In this document: positions 57,617 through 64,000 of the stretch, piece after piece
Layout: each line of letters begins with the position of its first letter
Numbering within the stretch: position 1 is the stretch's first letter
Assembly (NCBI RefSeq): GCF_004124325.1
Contig: NZ_QBDT01000001.1
Span: 6,076,001 to 6,140,000, forward strand
Direction of reading: 5' to 3'
Source of the DNA: Streptomyces sp. L2
GTDB taxonomy: Bacteria; Actinomycetota; Actinomycetes; Streptomycetales; Streptomycetaceae
Length of the DNA stretch: 64,000 bases
Notes under the pieces: generated by a model
What the model was told of the DNA's origin: nothing
Databases searched by the model: none
What the model saw: the letters and a program-made list of their open reading frames with translations, nothing else
Position numbers and translations under genes: made by a program

Positions 57617-58729
57617 ATGATCGAAACGCCGTCCCTCGTGGACCAGTACTGCCACGGAGTGCTCCGCACCGAGCTGGGCCTGGGCACCTTCGAGGCCCAA
57701 CTCGCCCGCACGGAGGGCCCCCCGGCCCCCGGAACCACCCTCTTCGACACGCAGACCGGCTTCGCCGTGCGCCGCTGGTGCCCGCCCCTCCTCGGCCTGG
57801 AACCCCACTGCCCGCCGGCCCGCTATCTGGCCCGGCGCCGCGAACTGGGCACCCCGGAAGCGGGCCGCAGGCTGCTGCGCGGCAGCGGGATCACGACGTA
57901 CCTGGTCGACACCGGCCTGCCCGGCGACCTCGTCGGCCCGGCCGAGCTGGCCTCCGCCGGAGCGGCCCGCGCCCATGAGATCGTGCGGCTCGAACAGCTC
58001 GCGGAACAGGTCGCCGACACCTCCGGGACCGTCGAGTCGTTCCTCGCCAACCTCGCCGAGTCGGTGCACGGGGCCGCCGCGACCGCCGTCGCCTTCACCT
58101 CCGTCGCCGGCCTGCGGCACGGCCTGGCCGTCGTGCCGGAGCCGCCCGGGCCGGGGGAGGTGCGGGGCGCGGCGGCCCGCTGGCTGGCCGGACGCCGGGT
58201 CGGCGGTGAGCTGACCGACCCCGTCCTGCTACGGCACCTGCTGTGGATCGCGGTCGCCTCGGGGCTGCCGCTGCAACTGCACGCGGGCCTCGGCGAGCCC
58301 GGCGCGCGCATCGACCGTACGGACCCGGTGCTGCTGACCGACTTCGTGCGGGCCACGGCCGGTCTCGGCACCGATCTGATCCTGCTGCACGGCTACCCGT
58401 ACCACCGTCACGCCGCCCATCTGGCCGGTGTCTTCCCGCATGTGTACGCCGACTCCGGGGCCGCGCTCGTGCGGACCGGCGCCCGCGCGGCCACCGTCCT
58501 CGCCGAGATCCTGGAACTGGCGCCCTTCGGCAAGATCCTCTTCTCCAGCGGCGCCCACGGACTGCCCGAACTGCACGTCGTCGGCGCGCACCTGTTCCGC
58601 GAGGCGCTCGGCCGGGTGCTGGGCACGTGGGTCGCCGAGGGCGCCTGGTCGCTGACCGACGCCCAGCGGGTGGCCGGACTGATCGCCTCCGGCAACGCGC
58701 GCCGGGTGTACGGCCTGGAGGCCGCCTGA
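57617..58729 (+). CDS. Amidohydrolase-family protein with altered metal motifs
   Basis: A 370-residue protein of the amidohydrolase (COG2159/FluG-N-like) TIM-barrel type. LVDQYCHGVLRTELGLGTFE, LLHGYPYHRHAAHLAGVFPHVYADSG in two parts, and SSGAHGLPELHVVGAHLFRE follow the family order. Two usual metal positions differ: the N-terminal H-x-H is Y-C-H, and the late Asp of SSDA is Gly. Hydrolase activity is therefore doubtful, or the metal site differs. It lies between ctaB and ctaA and is convergent with ctaA, 12 bases away. Confidence 0.75.
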   Translation: MIETPSLVDQYCHGVLRTELGLGTFEAQLARTEGPPAPGTTLFDTQTGFAVRRWCPPLLGLEPHCPPARYLARRRELGTPEAGRRLLRGSGITTYLVDTGLPGDLVGPAELASAGAARAHEIVRLEQLAEQVADTSGTVESFLANLAESVHGAAATAVAFTSVAGLRHGLAVVPEPPGPGEVRGAAARWLAGRRVGGELTDPVLLRHLLWIAVASGLPLQLHAGLGEPGARIDRTDPVLLTDFVRATAGLGTDLILLHGYPYHRHAAHLAGVFPHVYADSGAALVRTGARAATVLAEILELAPFGKILFSSGAHGLPELHVVGAHLFREALGRVLGTWVAEGAWSLTDAQRVAGLIASGNARRVYGLEAA

Positions 58730-58741
58730 GCGGTGGCCTGC

Positions 58742-59818
58742 CTACGCGCGCGTGCCGACCGTCACCTCGGCCGACGGACCCGGCAGGGCCGGCGCCCCGT
58801 CGTCCGGGCGCTCCCGCAGCGCCAGCAGCACGCGTACGACGTAGATCCACACCAGGCAGGAGCCGAGCATGTGCAGGCCGACCAGCAGTTCGGGCAGGTG
58901 CGTGAAGTACTGGACGTAGCCGATGACGCCCTGGCAGAGCAGGACGACGAACAGGTCCCGGGTCCGCGACAGCGGCCCCTTCGGCGCGTCCACGGCCTTC
59001 AGGACGAACCACAGGGCGAAGGTGAGCGTGACGACGATCCACGCGAGCACGGCGTGCAGCTTGGCCACCGTCTCCCAGTCGATCGGGATGCGCTTGACCT
59101 CGCTGGAGTCACCCGCGTGCGGGCCGGCCCCGGTCACGACCGTGCCGACGGCGATCAGCAGCAGGGACGCGGTCACGAGGAACCACACCAGCTGCTGCAC
59201 CGCCTTGCCGACCAGCGGGCGGGGCGGCGCGTCACCCTCGCGGGTGCGCTGCCACATCACCACGGCGACCACGATCAGCGCCGACGCCAGCAGGAAGTGG
59301 GCCGCGACGGTGTACGGGTTGAGGCCCACGAGCACCACGATGCCGCCGAGGACCGCGTTGCCCATCACCAGCCAGAACTGCGCCCAGCCCAGCCGGGTCA
59401 GAGCGCGCCGGTACGGCTTCTCGGACCGCGCGGCGATGATCGCCCAGCCGACGGCGGCGCACAGCACGTACGTCAGCATGCGGTTACCGAACTCGATGGC
59501 GCTGTGGTACGTGAGCGCGTTCGTCGGCGTCAGCGAACCGGTGGTGCACTCGGGCCAGGTCGGGCAGCCGAGGCCCGAACCGGTCAGCCGTACGGCACCG
59601 CCGGTGACGACGATGACGACCGCCATGACGAGGGCGGCGAGCGCCGCGCGCTGGACCGTCCGGGGCCCGGGGGTCCAGCGGTCTGCGATGAAGGCGAGCG
59701 GGTTGCGCACGGCCGCTACGGCGTCGGCGGGGGTCAGCTTTGGCACGCCCACCATGGTAGGCCGCGGCTTGTGCACGCTTTCACGAGGGTCGGGCGCGGC
59801 CTTCGTGGGCTGGTTCAT
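58742..59818 (-). CDS. ctaA: Heme A synthase (CtaA/COX15)
   Basis: Oxidises the C8 methyl of heme o to the formyl group of heme a for the aa3 oxidase; 358 residues and eight helices. VTGGAVRLTGSGLGCPTWPEC holds the paired extracellular cysteines. YHSAIEFGNRML, TVAAHFLLASALI, VAKLHAVLAWIV and LLVGLHMLGSCLVW provide the heme-ligand histidines. The ATG at 59818 follows GGAGTGAGGG. It is 7 bases after the ABC permease gene and so may share its transcript. Confidence 0.95.
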   Translation of the reverse strand: MNQPTKAAPDPRESVHKPRPTMVGVPKLTPADAVAAVRNPLAFIADRWTPGPRTVQRAALAALVMAVVIVVTGGAVRLTGSGLGCPTWPECTTGSLTPTNALTYHSAIEFGNRMLTYVLCAAVGWAIIAARSEKPYRRALTRLGWAQFWLVMGNAVLGGIVVLVGLNPYTVAAHFLLASALIVVAVVMWQRTREGDAPPRPLVGKAVQQLVWFLVTASLLLIAVGTVVTGAGPHAGDSSEVKRIPIDWETVAKLHAVLAWIVVTLTFALWFVLKAVDAPKGPLSRTRDLFVVLLCQGVIGYVQYFTHLPELLVGLHMLGSCLVWIYVVRVLLALRERPDDGAPALPGPSAEVTVGTRA

Positions 59819-59825
59819 CGGGCCC

Positions 59826-60599
59826 TCACTCCCAGCGGAAGAACTTCCCGGCCGCGGCCAGGGCCACGACCGCCCAGACGGCGAGGATCCCCAGGTCGCC
59901 CCAGGGCATCCCGGCCCCGTGCTGGAGCACGTCCCGCAGGCCGTCCGACAGCGCCGAGATCGGCAGCAGCCCGAGTACGTGCTGTCCGGCCGAGCCGAAC
60001 TTCTCCAGCGGGACGATGACGCCGCCGCCGACGAGCAGCAGCAGGAAGACCAGGTTGGCGGCGGCCAGCGTCGCCTCCGCCTTCAGCGTGCCGGCCATCA
60101 GCAGGCCGAGGCCCGAGAAGGCGGCCGTGCCGAGGACCATCAGCAGCAGTACGGCGAACGGGTTGCCGTGCGGCGACCAGCCCAGGGCGTACGCGATCAC
60201 CACCAGCATGATCACCTGGAGCACCTCGGTGACCAGCACGGACGCCGTCTTCGCGGTCATCAGGCCCCAGCGGGGCAGCGGGGAGGAGGCGAGCCGCTTC
60301 AGCACGCCGTAGCGCCGCTCGAAGCCGGTCGCGATGGCCTGGCCGGTGAACGCCGTCGACATCACGGCGAGGGCCAGGATGCCGGGTGCCAGGAAGTCGA
60401 CGGACTTGCCGGCGCCGGTGTCGACGATGTCGACGGAGCTGAACAGCACCAGCAGCAGCGTCGGGATCACGACGGTCAGCAGCAGCTGCTCGCCGTTGCG
60501 CAGCAGCATCTTCGTCTCCAGCGCCGCCTGCGCCCCGATCATGCGGGTCAGGGGCGCCGCGCCCGGCTTCGGGGTGTACGTACCCGGCACGGTGGTCAT
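59826..60599 (-). CDS. ABC-2-type transporter permease
   Basis: A 257-residue six-helix permease. ETKMLLRNGEQLLLTVVIPT precedes the first helices. FLAPGILALAVMSTAFTGQAIATGFERRYG is in the ABC-2 core, and KRLASSPLPRWGLMTAK is the coupling-helix region. The start ATG lies in a 34-bp sequence duplicated from the end of the ATPase gene. The position between ctaA and the ATPase matches the mycobacterial ctaA-ABC-suf order. The substrate is unknown; drug or lipid export is the usual family guess. Confidence 0.92.
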   Translation of the reverse strand: MTTVPGTYTPKPGAAPLTRMIGAQAALETKMLLRNGEQLLLTVVIPTLLLVLFSSVDIVDTGAGKSVDFLAPGILALAVMSTAFTGQAIATGFERRYGVLKRLASSPLPRWGLMTAKTASVLVTEVLQVIMLVVIAYALGWSPHGNPFAVLLLMVLGTAAFSGLGLLMAGTLKAEATLAAANLVFLLLLVGGGVIVPLEKFGSAGQHVLGLLPISALSDGLRDVLQHGAGMPWGDLGILAVWAVVALAAAGKFFRWE

Positions 60600-60721
60600 G
60601 AGCGCAGCTCCTTGCCGGTCAGCTCCAGGCTGTGCTTTCCCGGGGGACAACCCCCGGACCCCCGGCCGATGTCAGTGCGGGGCGGGATCATGAGCGCAGC
60701 TCCTTGCCGGTCAGCTCCAGG
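60596..60721. repeat. 34-bp direct repeats flanking a 58-bp REP-like insert
   Basis: An identical 34-base sequence occurs at 60596-60629 and 60688-60721. It spans the last ten codons of the ATPase gene. The 58 bases between contain an imperfect palindrome CCCGGGGGACAACCCCCGG. The arrangement suggests insertion of a REP-like element with duplication of the target. Confidence 0.9.
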
Positions 60722-61611
60722 AAGACGTCCTCCAGGGTGTGGCGTTCGACCGAGATCCGGTCGGGCATCACCCCGTGCTGGGCGCACCACGAGGTCACGG
60801 TCGCCAGCAGTTGCGGGTCGACCTTGCCGACGACCCGGTAGGCGCCCGGCGTCAGCTCGGCGGCCGTGCAGTCGGCGGGGAGCGCCTTCAGCAGGGAGGC
60901 CACGTCGAGGCCGGGGCGGCCGGTGAAGCGCAGGGTGTTCTCTGCGCCGCCCTTGCACAGCTCCTCGGGCGAGCCCTGGGCGATGACCCGGCCGCCGTCG
61001 ATGATCGCCACGTCGTCGGCGAGCTGCTCGGCCTCGTCCATGTGGTGCGTGGTGAGGATCACGGAGACGCCGTCGGCGCGCAGGTCCCGGACCAGGTCCC
61101 AGGTGGCCCGGCGGGCCTGCGGGTCGAGGCCGGCGGTCGGCTCGTCGAGGAAGACCAGCTCGGGACGGCCCACCACGGCCATGGCGAGGGCGAGGCGCTG
61201 CTGCTGGCCGCCGGACAGCCGCCGGTAGCCGGTCCGGCCGCAGGAGTCGAGTCCGAGCCGTTCGATCAGGGCGTCCACGTCGAGCGGGTGCGCGTGCAGC
61301 TTGGCCACGTGCCGCAGCATCTCGTCGGCTCTCGCGCCGGAGTACACCCCTCCCGACTGGAGCATCACCCCGATACGGGGACGCAGCTCGGCGGACTGCC
61401 GGACCGGGTCGAGGCCCAGGACGCGCACCGTGCCGGCATCCGGCCTCCGGTACCCCCCGCAGGTCTCGACCGTGGTCGTCTTCCCCGCCCCGTTGGGACC
61501 GAGTACGGCGGTCACGCCCGGCTCGGCGACCAGGTCGAGGCCGTCCACGGCGGTCTTCGTGCCGTACCGCTTCACCAGGGCCTGGACCTGGACCACGGGC
61601 TCACTTCGCAT
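60688..61611 (-). CDS. ABC transporter ATP-binding protein (DrrA-like)
   Basis: A 307-residue ATPase pairing with the ABC-2 permease. Walker A is VLGPNGAGKTTTVETCGG, the signature is LSGGQQQRLALAMAV, Walker B is LVFLDEPTAGLDPQAR and the H-loop is ILTTHHMDEAEQL. The roughly 80-residue C-terminal extension ending LEDVFLELTGKELRS is that of DrrA-type drug or lipid exporters. The original gene probably overlapped the permease start; the duplicated 34 bases now separate them by 88 bases. Confidence 0.94.
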   Translation of the reverse strand: MRSEPVVQVQALVKRYGTKTAVDGLDLVAEPGVTAVLGPNGAGKTTTVETCGGYRRPDAGTVRVLGLDPVRQSAELRPRIGVMLQSGGVYSGARADEMLRHVAKLHAHPLDVDALIERLGLDSCGRTGYRRLSGGQQQRLALAMAVVGRPELVFLDEPTAGLDPQARRATWDLVRDLRADGVSVILTTHHMDEAEQLADDVAIIDGGRVIAQGSPEELCKGGAENTLRFTGRPGLDVASLLKALPADCTAAELTPGAYRVVGKVDPQLLATVTSWCAQHGVMPDRISVERHTLEDVFLELTGKELRS

Positions 61612-61816
61612 GGCCCCAGAGTCTAGGGAGCGGCAGTGGATCTCATGCGGCCGGGGCCGGAAAGCCCTCCGCACGGGTCCGGTGCACCGAAAGCCACCGT
61701 TCGGCGTAGCCCACCGCGTCGGCCACGGAGCGTGATCATCGGTGACGGTCCGCGCGCGGGGGCCGACCGTGGCGAAGGCGGTCTGCGGTGCGCTGCCATG
61801 CCGGCGTCGGCCGAGG

Positions 61817-61910
61817 TGCCCGGGGCTGGGTGCCTCTGCTCGGCGTTGTCAGGTGCCGTCGCGCCCACCCGTGCCGCCCCAGCGGCACGACTGCCCGCAG
61901 CTAGGTAGGT
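61817..61910. repeat. Streptomyces-type intergenic repeat
   Basis: GTGCCGTCGCGCCCACCCGT followed by GCCGCCCCAGCGGCACGACT and GCCCGCAGCTAG. It holds a GTGCCGC/GCGGCAC hairpin. I recognise this as a common intergenic sequence of the genus; no copy count is claimed. Confidence 0.55.
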
Positions 61911-61930
61911 CGAACGCCGGGCGGCAACCT

Positions 61931-62000
61931 CCAGCCCGTCCGGCGTTTGAGGACGAGGCCGTTCAGGCCGACAGGGGGTCCGGGGGCGCAGCCCCGGGGG
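61931..62000. repeat. REP-like intergenic element, copy 2 (inverted)
   Basis: CAGCCCGTCCGGCGT, TGAGGACGAGGCC and a closing GGGGTCCGGGGGCGCAGCCC match the reverse complement of the element at 48300-48366 over most of its length, with small differences in the loop segments. Confidence 0.75.
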
Positions 62001-62095
62001 GTGACCGCGGCGCGGGGCGGCCTGGAAGGCACCGCAGACAGGGGGCCGCCTGGTGCCACCGAATTGATCGATCAAAGATCGTTCTCGCAGGTCAG

Positions 62096-62112
62096 GTTAG
62101 GTGGGCCTAAGT
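62096..62112. promoter_or_regulatory. Iron-box-like dyad upstream of sufR
   Basis: GTTAGGTGGGCCTAAG contains TTAGG and CCTAA separated by 4 bases, resembling part of the TTAGGTTAGGCTAACCTAA iron box of DtxR/IdeR/DmdR regulators. It lies about 75 bases upstream of sufR. The match is partial. Confidence 0.35.
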
Positions 62113-62146
62113 GACGCAGCGCACCGCGCGGTGATCCGGACGCCGC

Positions 62147-62176
62147 TTGCCCCGGTCCGCGGAATTACGCAACAAT
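62147..62176 (+). promoter_or_regulatory. Candidate leaderless promoter of sufR
   Basis: TTGCCC, an 18-base spacer and AACAAT place the transcription start at the sufR GTG (62183). No Shine-Dalgarno sequence precedes that codon, which fits a leaderless mRNA. Confidence 0.4.
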
Positions 62177-62182
62177 GGCGTT

Positions 62183-62926
62183 GTGAAAAACGTCGGTGAG
62201 GCTCGGGAGACTCCCCTGGGGGCCCCGCAGGAGGACCTCGCGACCGGTGAGCGCTCCACGCGCAACCGCGTCGCGCGATCCATCCTGGACCACGGGCCCT
62301 CCACCGTCGCCGAGCTGGCCGGCCGGCTGGGTCTCACCCAGGCGGCCGTACGGCGTCATCTGGACGCGCTCGTCGCCGACGACGTCGTGGAGGCCCGCGA
62401 GCAGCGCGTGTACGGCACGCGCACGCGTGGCCGCCCCGCGAAGGTCTTCGCGCTGACCGACTGCGGCCGGGACGCCTTCGACCAGTCGTACGACAAGCTC
62501 GCCGCGGACGCCCTGCGCTGGATCGCCGAGCGCGAGGGCGGCTCGGACGCGGTCGCCGCCTTCGCTCGCGCCCGGATCGCCGCCCAGGCGGGCGCGTACC
62601 GCCGGGCGATCGAGGCCGCCGGACCCGACGGGCGCGCGGAAGCCCTGGCCAAGGCCCTGACCGCGGACGGGTACGCTGCTACGGCGCGCAGCGCCCCCCT
62701 CCCGCACAAGGGCGAGCAACTGTGCCAGCACCACTGCCCGGTCGCCCATGTGGCGGAGCAGTACCCGCAGCTGTGTGAGGCGGAGACCGAGATCTTCGCC
62801 GAGCTTCTGGGTACTCACGTCCAGCGACTGGCGACGATCGCCCACGGCGACGGCGTGTGCACGACGTTCATTCCCAAGATTTCCACTGACGCACCTGCAA
62901 GCACGGCCGGGAGGAACCCCGCATGA
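62183..62926 (+). CDS. sufR: Fe-S cluster-sensing regulator SufR
   Basis: A 247-residue ArsR/DeoR-like winged-helix repressor of the suf operon. [22 protein letters not shown] is the helix-turn-helix and [17 protein letters not shown] the wing. The C-terminal [21 protein letters not shown] supplies cysteines for a Fe-S cluster, the usual signal. The start is a GTG ([11 protein letters not shown]); the ATG of sufB overlaps the stop as ATGA. This is the actinobacterial sufR-sufB order, equivalent to Rv1460-Rv1461. Confidence 0.94.
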   Translation: MKNVGEARETPLGAPQEDLATGERSTRNRVARSILDHGPSTVAELAGRLGLTQAAVRRHLDALVADDVVEAREQRVYGTRTRGRPAKVFALTDCGRDAFDQSYDKLAADALRWIAEREGGSDAVAAFARARIAAQAGAYRRAIEAAGPDGRAEALAKALTADGYAATARSAPLPHKGEQLCQHHCPVAHVAEQYPQLCEAETEIFAELLGTHVQRLATIAHGDGVCTTFIPKISTDAPASTAGRNPA

Positions 62927-64000
62927 CGCTCCCCACGGAGACTGCCCACCCCGAACTTGAGGGCCTGGGCAAGTACGAATACGGCTGGGCCGACTCCGAC
63001 GTGGCCGGTGCCTCCGCCCGGCGCGGCCTGAACGAGGACGTCGTCCGCGACATCTCGGGCAAGAAGTCCGAGCCCGAGTGGATGACCAAGCTGCGCCTGA
63101 AGGGTCTGAAGCTCTTCGAGAAGAAGCCCATGCCGAACTGGGGCTCGGACCTGTCGGGCATCGACTTCGACAACATCAAGTACTTCGTGCGCTCCACGGA
63201 GAAGCAGGCGGAGTCCTGGGAGGACCTGCCCGAGGACATCAAGAACACCTACGACAAGCTGGGTATCCCGGAGGCCGAGAAGCAGCGCCTCGTCGCCGGT
63301 GTCGCCGCGCAGTACGAGTCGGAGGTCGTCTACCACCAGATCCGCGAGGACCTGGAGGAGCAGGGTGTCATCTTCCTGGACACCGACACCGCGCTGAAGG
63401 AGCACCCGGAGCTCTTCAAGGAGTACTTCGGCACCGTCATCCCCGCCGGTGACAACAAGTTCGCCTCGCTGAACACCGCCGTGTGGTCGGGCGGCTCGTT
63501 CATCTACGTGCCGAAGGGCGTGCACGTCGAGATCCCGCTCCAGGCCTACTTCCGGATCAACACCGAGAACATGGGCCAGTTCGAGCGGACCCTGATCATC
63601 GTCGACGAGGGCGCCTACGTGCACTACGTCGAGGGCTGCACCGCCCCGATCTACAAGTCGGACTCGCTGCACTCCGCGGTCGTCGAGATCATCGTCAAGA
63701 AGAACGCCCGCTGCCGCTACACGACCATCCAGAACTGGTCGAACAACGTCTACAACCTGGTCACCAAGCGCGCCGTGGCGTACGAGGGCGCGACCATGGA
63801 GTGGATCGACGGCAACATCGGCTCCAAGGTGACGATGAAGTACCCGGCCGTCTACCTGATGGGCGAGCACGCCAAGGGCGAGACCCTGTCCATCGCCTTC
63901 GCCGGCGAGGGGCAGCACCAGGACGCGGGCGCCAAGATGGTCCACATGGCGCCGAACACGTCGTCCAACATCGTCTCCAAGTCCGTGGCGCGCGGCGGCG
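62923..64000 (+). CDS. sufB: Fe-S cluster assembly protein SufB, partial
   Basis: The scaffold subunit of the SUF (SufBCD) iron-sulfur assembly complex; the first 359 residues are visible before the window ends. [59 protein letters not shown] and the core beta-helix segment [20 protein letters not shown] are conserved. No intein is present in the part seen, unlike M. tuberculosis SufB. GGGAGGAA precedes the ATG. Confidence 0.96.
   Translation, partial: MTLPTETAHPELEGLGKYEYGWADSDVAGASARRGLNEDVVRDISGKKSEPEWMTKLRLKGLKLFEKKPMPNWGSDLSGIDFDNIKYFVRSTEKQAESWEDLPEDIKNTYDKLGIPEAEKQRLVAGVAAQYESEVVYHQIREDLEEQGVIFLDTDTALKEHPELFKEYFGTVIPAGDNKFASLNTAVWSGGSFIYVPKGVHVEIPLQAYFRINTENMGQFERTLIIVDEGAYVHYVEGCTAPIYKSDSLHSAVVEIIVKKNARCRYTTIQNWSNNVYNLVTKRAVAYEGATMEWIDGNIGSKVTMKYPAVYLMGEHAKGETLSIAFAGEGQHQDAGAKMVHMAPNTSSNIVSKSVARGG

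Larger units (their letters stand above)
61612..62182. other. Gene-free region between the ABC ATPase and sufR
   Basis: About 570 bases. It contains two Streptomyces-type repeated elements (61817-61910 and 61931-62000), an iron-box-like dyad TTAGG/CCTAA (62097-62110) and a possible sufR promoter (62147-62176). Open frames inside are repeat-derived and show no recognisable protein. Confidence 0.6.

Noticed and set aside
60670..60694. TGTCAGTGCGGGG, similar to the uvrB promoter start
   Set aside because: It lies in the REP-like insert and the -10 position reads GATCAT; there is no gene start on that strand.
61854..61875. TTGTCAGGTG resembling the PafBC nonamer
   Set aside because: It has an extra G, no TANNNT hexamer at 8 bases, and lies in a dispersed Streptomyces repeat with no repair gene downstream.

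Overview
This window is a high-GC (about 70%) actinobacterial chromosome segment, almost certainly from Streptomyces. Codon use is strongly G/C at third positions, GTG and TTG starts are frequent, many genes overlap by 4 bp (ATGA/GTGA), and the gene order uvrC-rapZ-yvcK-whiA-gap-pgk-tpiA-secG-rbpA ... pgl-opcA-zwf-tal-tkt|ctaB ... ctaA-ABC-sufR-sufB is the conserved actinobacterial core order. No tRNA, rRNA, CRISPR, phage or transposase gene is visible.

Layout. 1-8 kb: assorted genes (DUF1772 partial, DUF2293, a uridine-kinase-like protein, CorA, a methyltransferase, a pseudouridine-catabolism pair, a VOC protein, Ogt, a secreted GDPD). 8-22 kb: MHYT protein, uvrB, a tellurite/stress block (terD, a TerD fusion, terC behind a candidate manganese riboswitch, chaA), aroQ, an MBL hydrolase, a mycothiol-type isomerase and uvrA. 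22-26 kb: a LacI regulator and sugar kinase with a 28-bp palindromic operator, a TAT Rieske lipoprotein, and an unrecognised HTH protein. 26-37.6 kb: uvrC-rapZ-yvcK-whiA, then glycolysis (gap, pgk, tpiA), secG, rbpA and pgi. 37.7-48.9 kb: an accessory-looking block between pgi and the pentose-phosphate operon, with a PadR-controlled FtsX-type ABC exporter, an alpha-glucoside-type ABC importer with a GH13 enzyme, and a secreted lamin-tail protein. 49-55.7 kb: pentose-phosphate operon tkt-tal-zwf-opcA-pgl on the minus strand. 56-61.6 kb: heme o and heme a synthases, a small unknown protein, an amidohydrolase-like protein and an ABC-2 transporter. 62-64 kb: sufR and the start of sufB.

Main regulatory observation. 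Five genes (uvrA, uvrB, uvrC, ogt and terD) each carry a TTGTC(A/G)GTG-N8-TANNNT promoter, the form described for LexA-independent, PafBC-type DNA-damage (RecA-NDp) promoters. At uvrB, uvrC and ogt the predicted transcription start falls at or next to the start codon, so these mRNAs look leaderless. The complete UvrABC excision system, alkyl-DNA repair and a TerD stress protein therefore look like one local damage regulon.

Other notable items: a yybP-ykoY-like leader before terC whose 3' P1 strand is an exact 9-nt complement of the terC Shine-Dalgarno region; a TerD protein fused to an FtsK-like domain that lacks a P-loop; an importer permease with a beta-sandwich domain in an extracellular loop; a 34-bp duplication around a REP-like insert at an ABC gene junction; and short tandem repeats that overlap stop codons.
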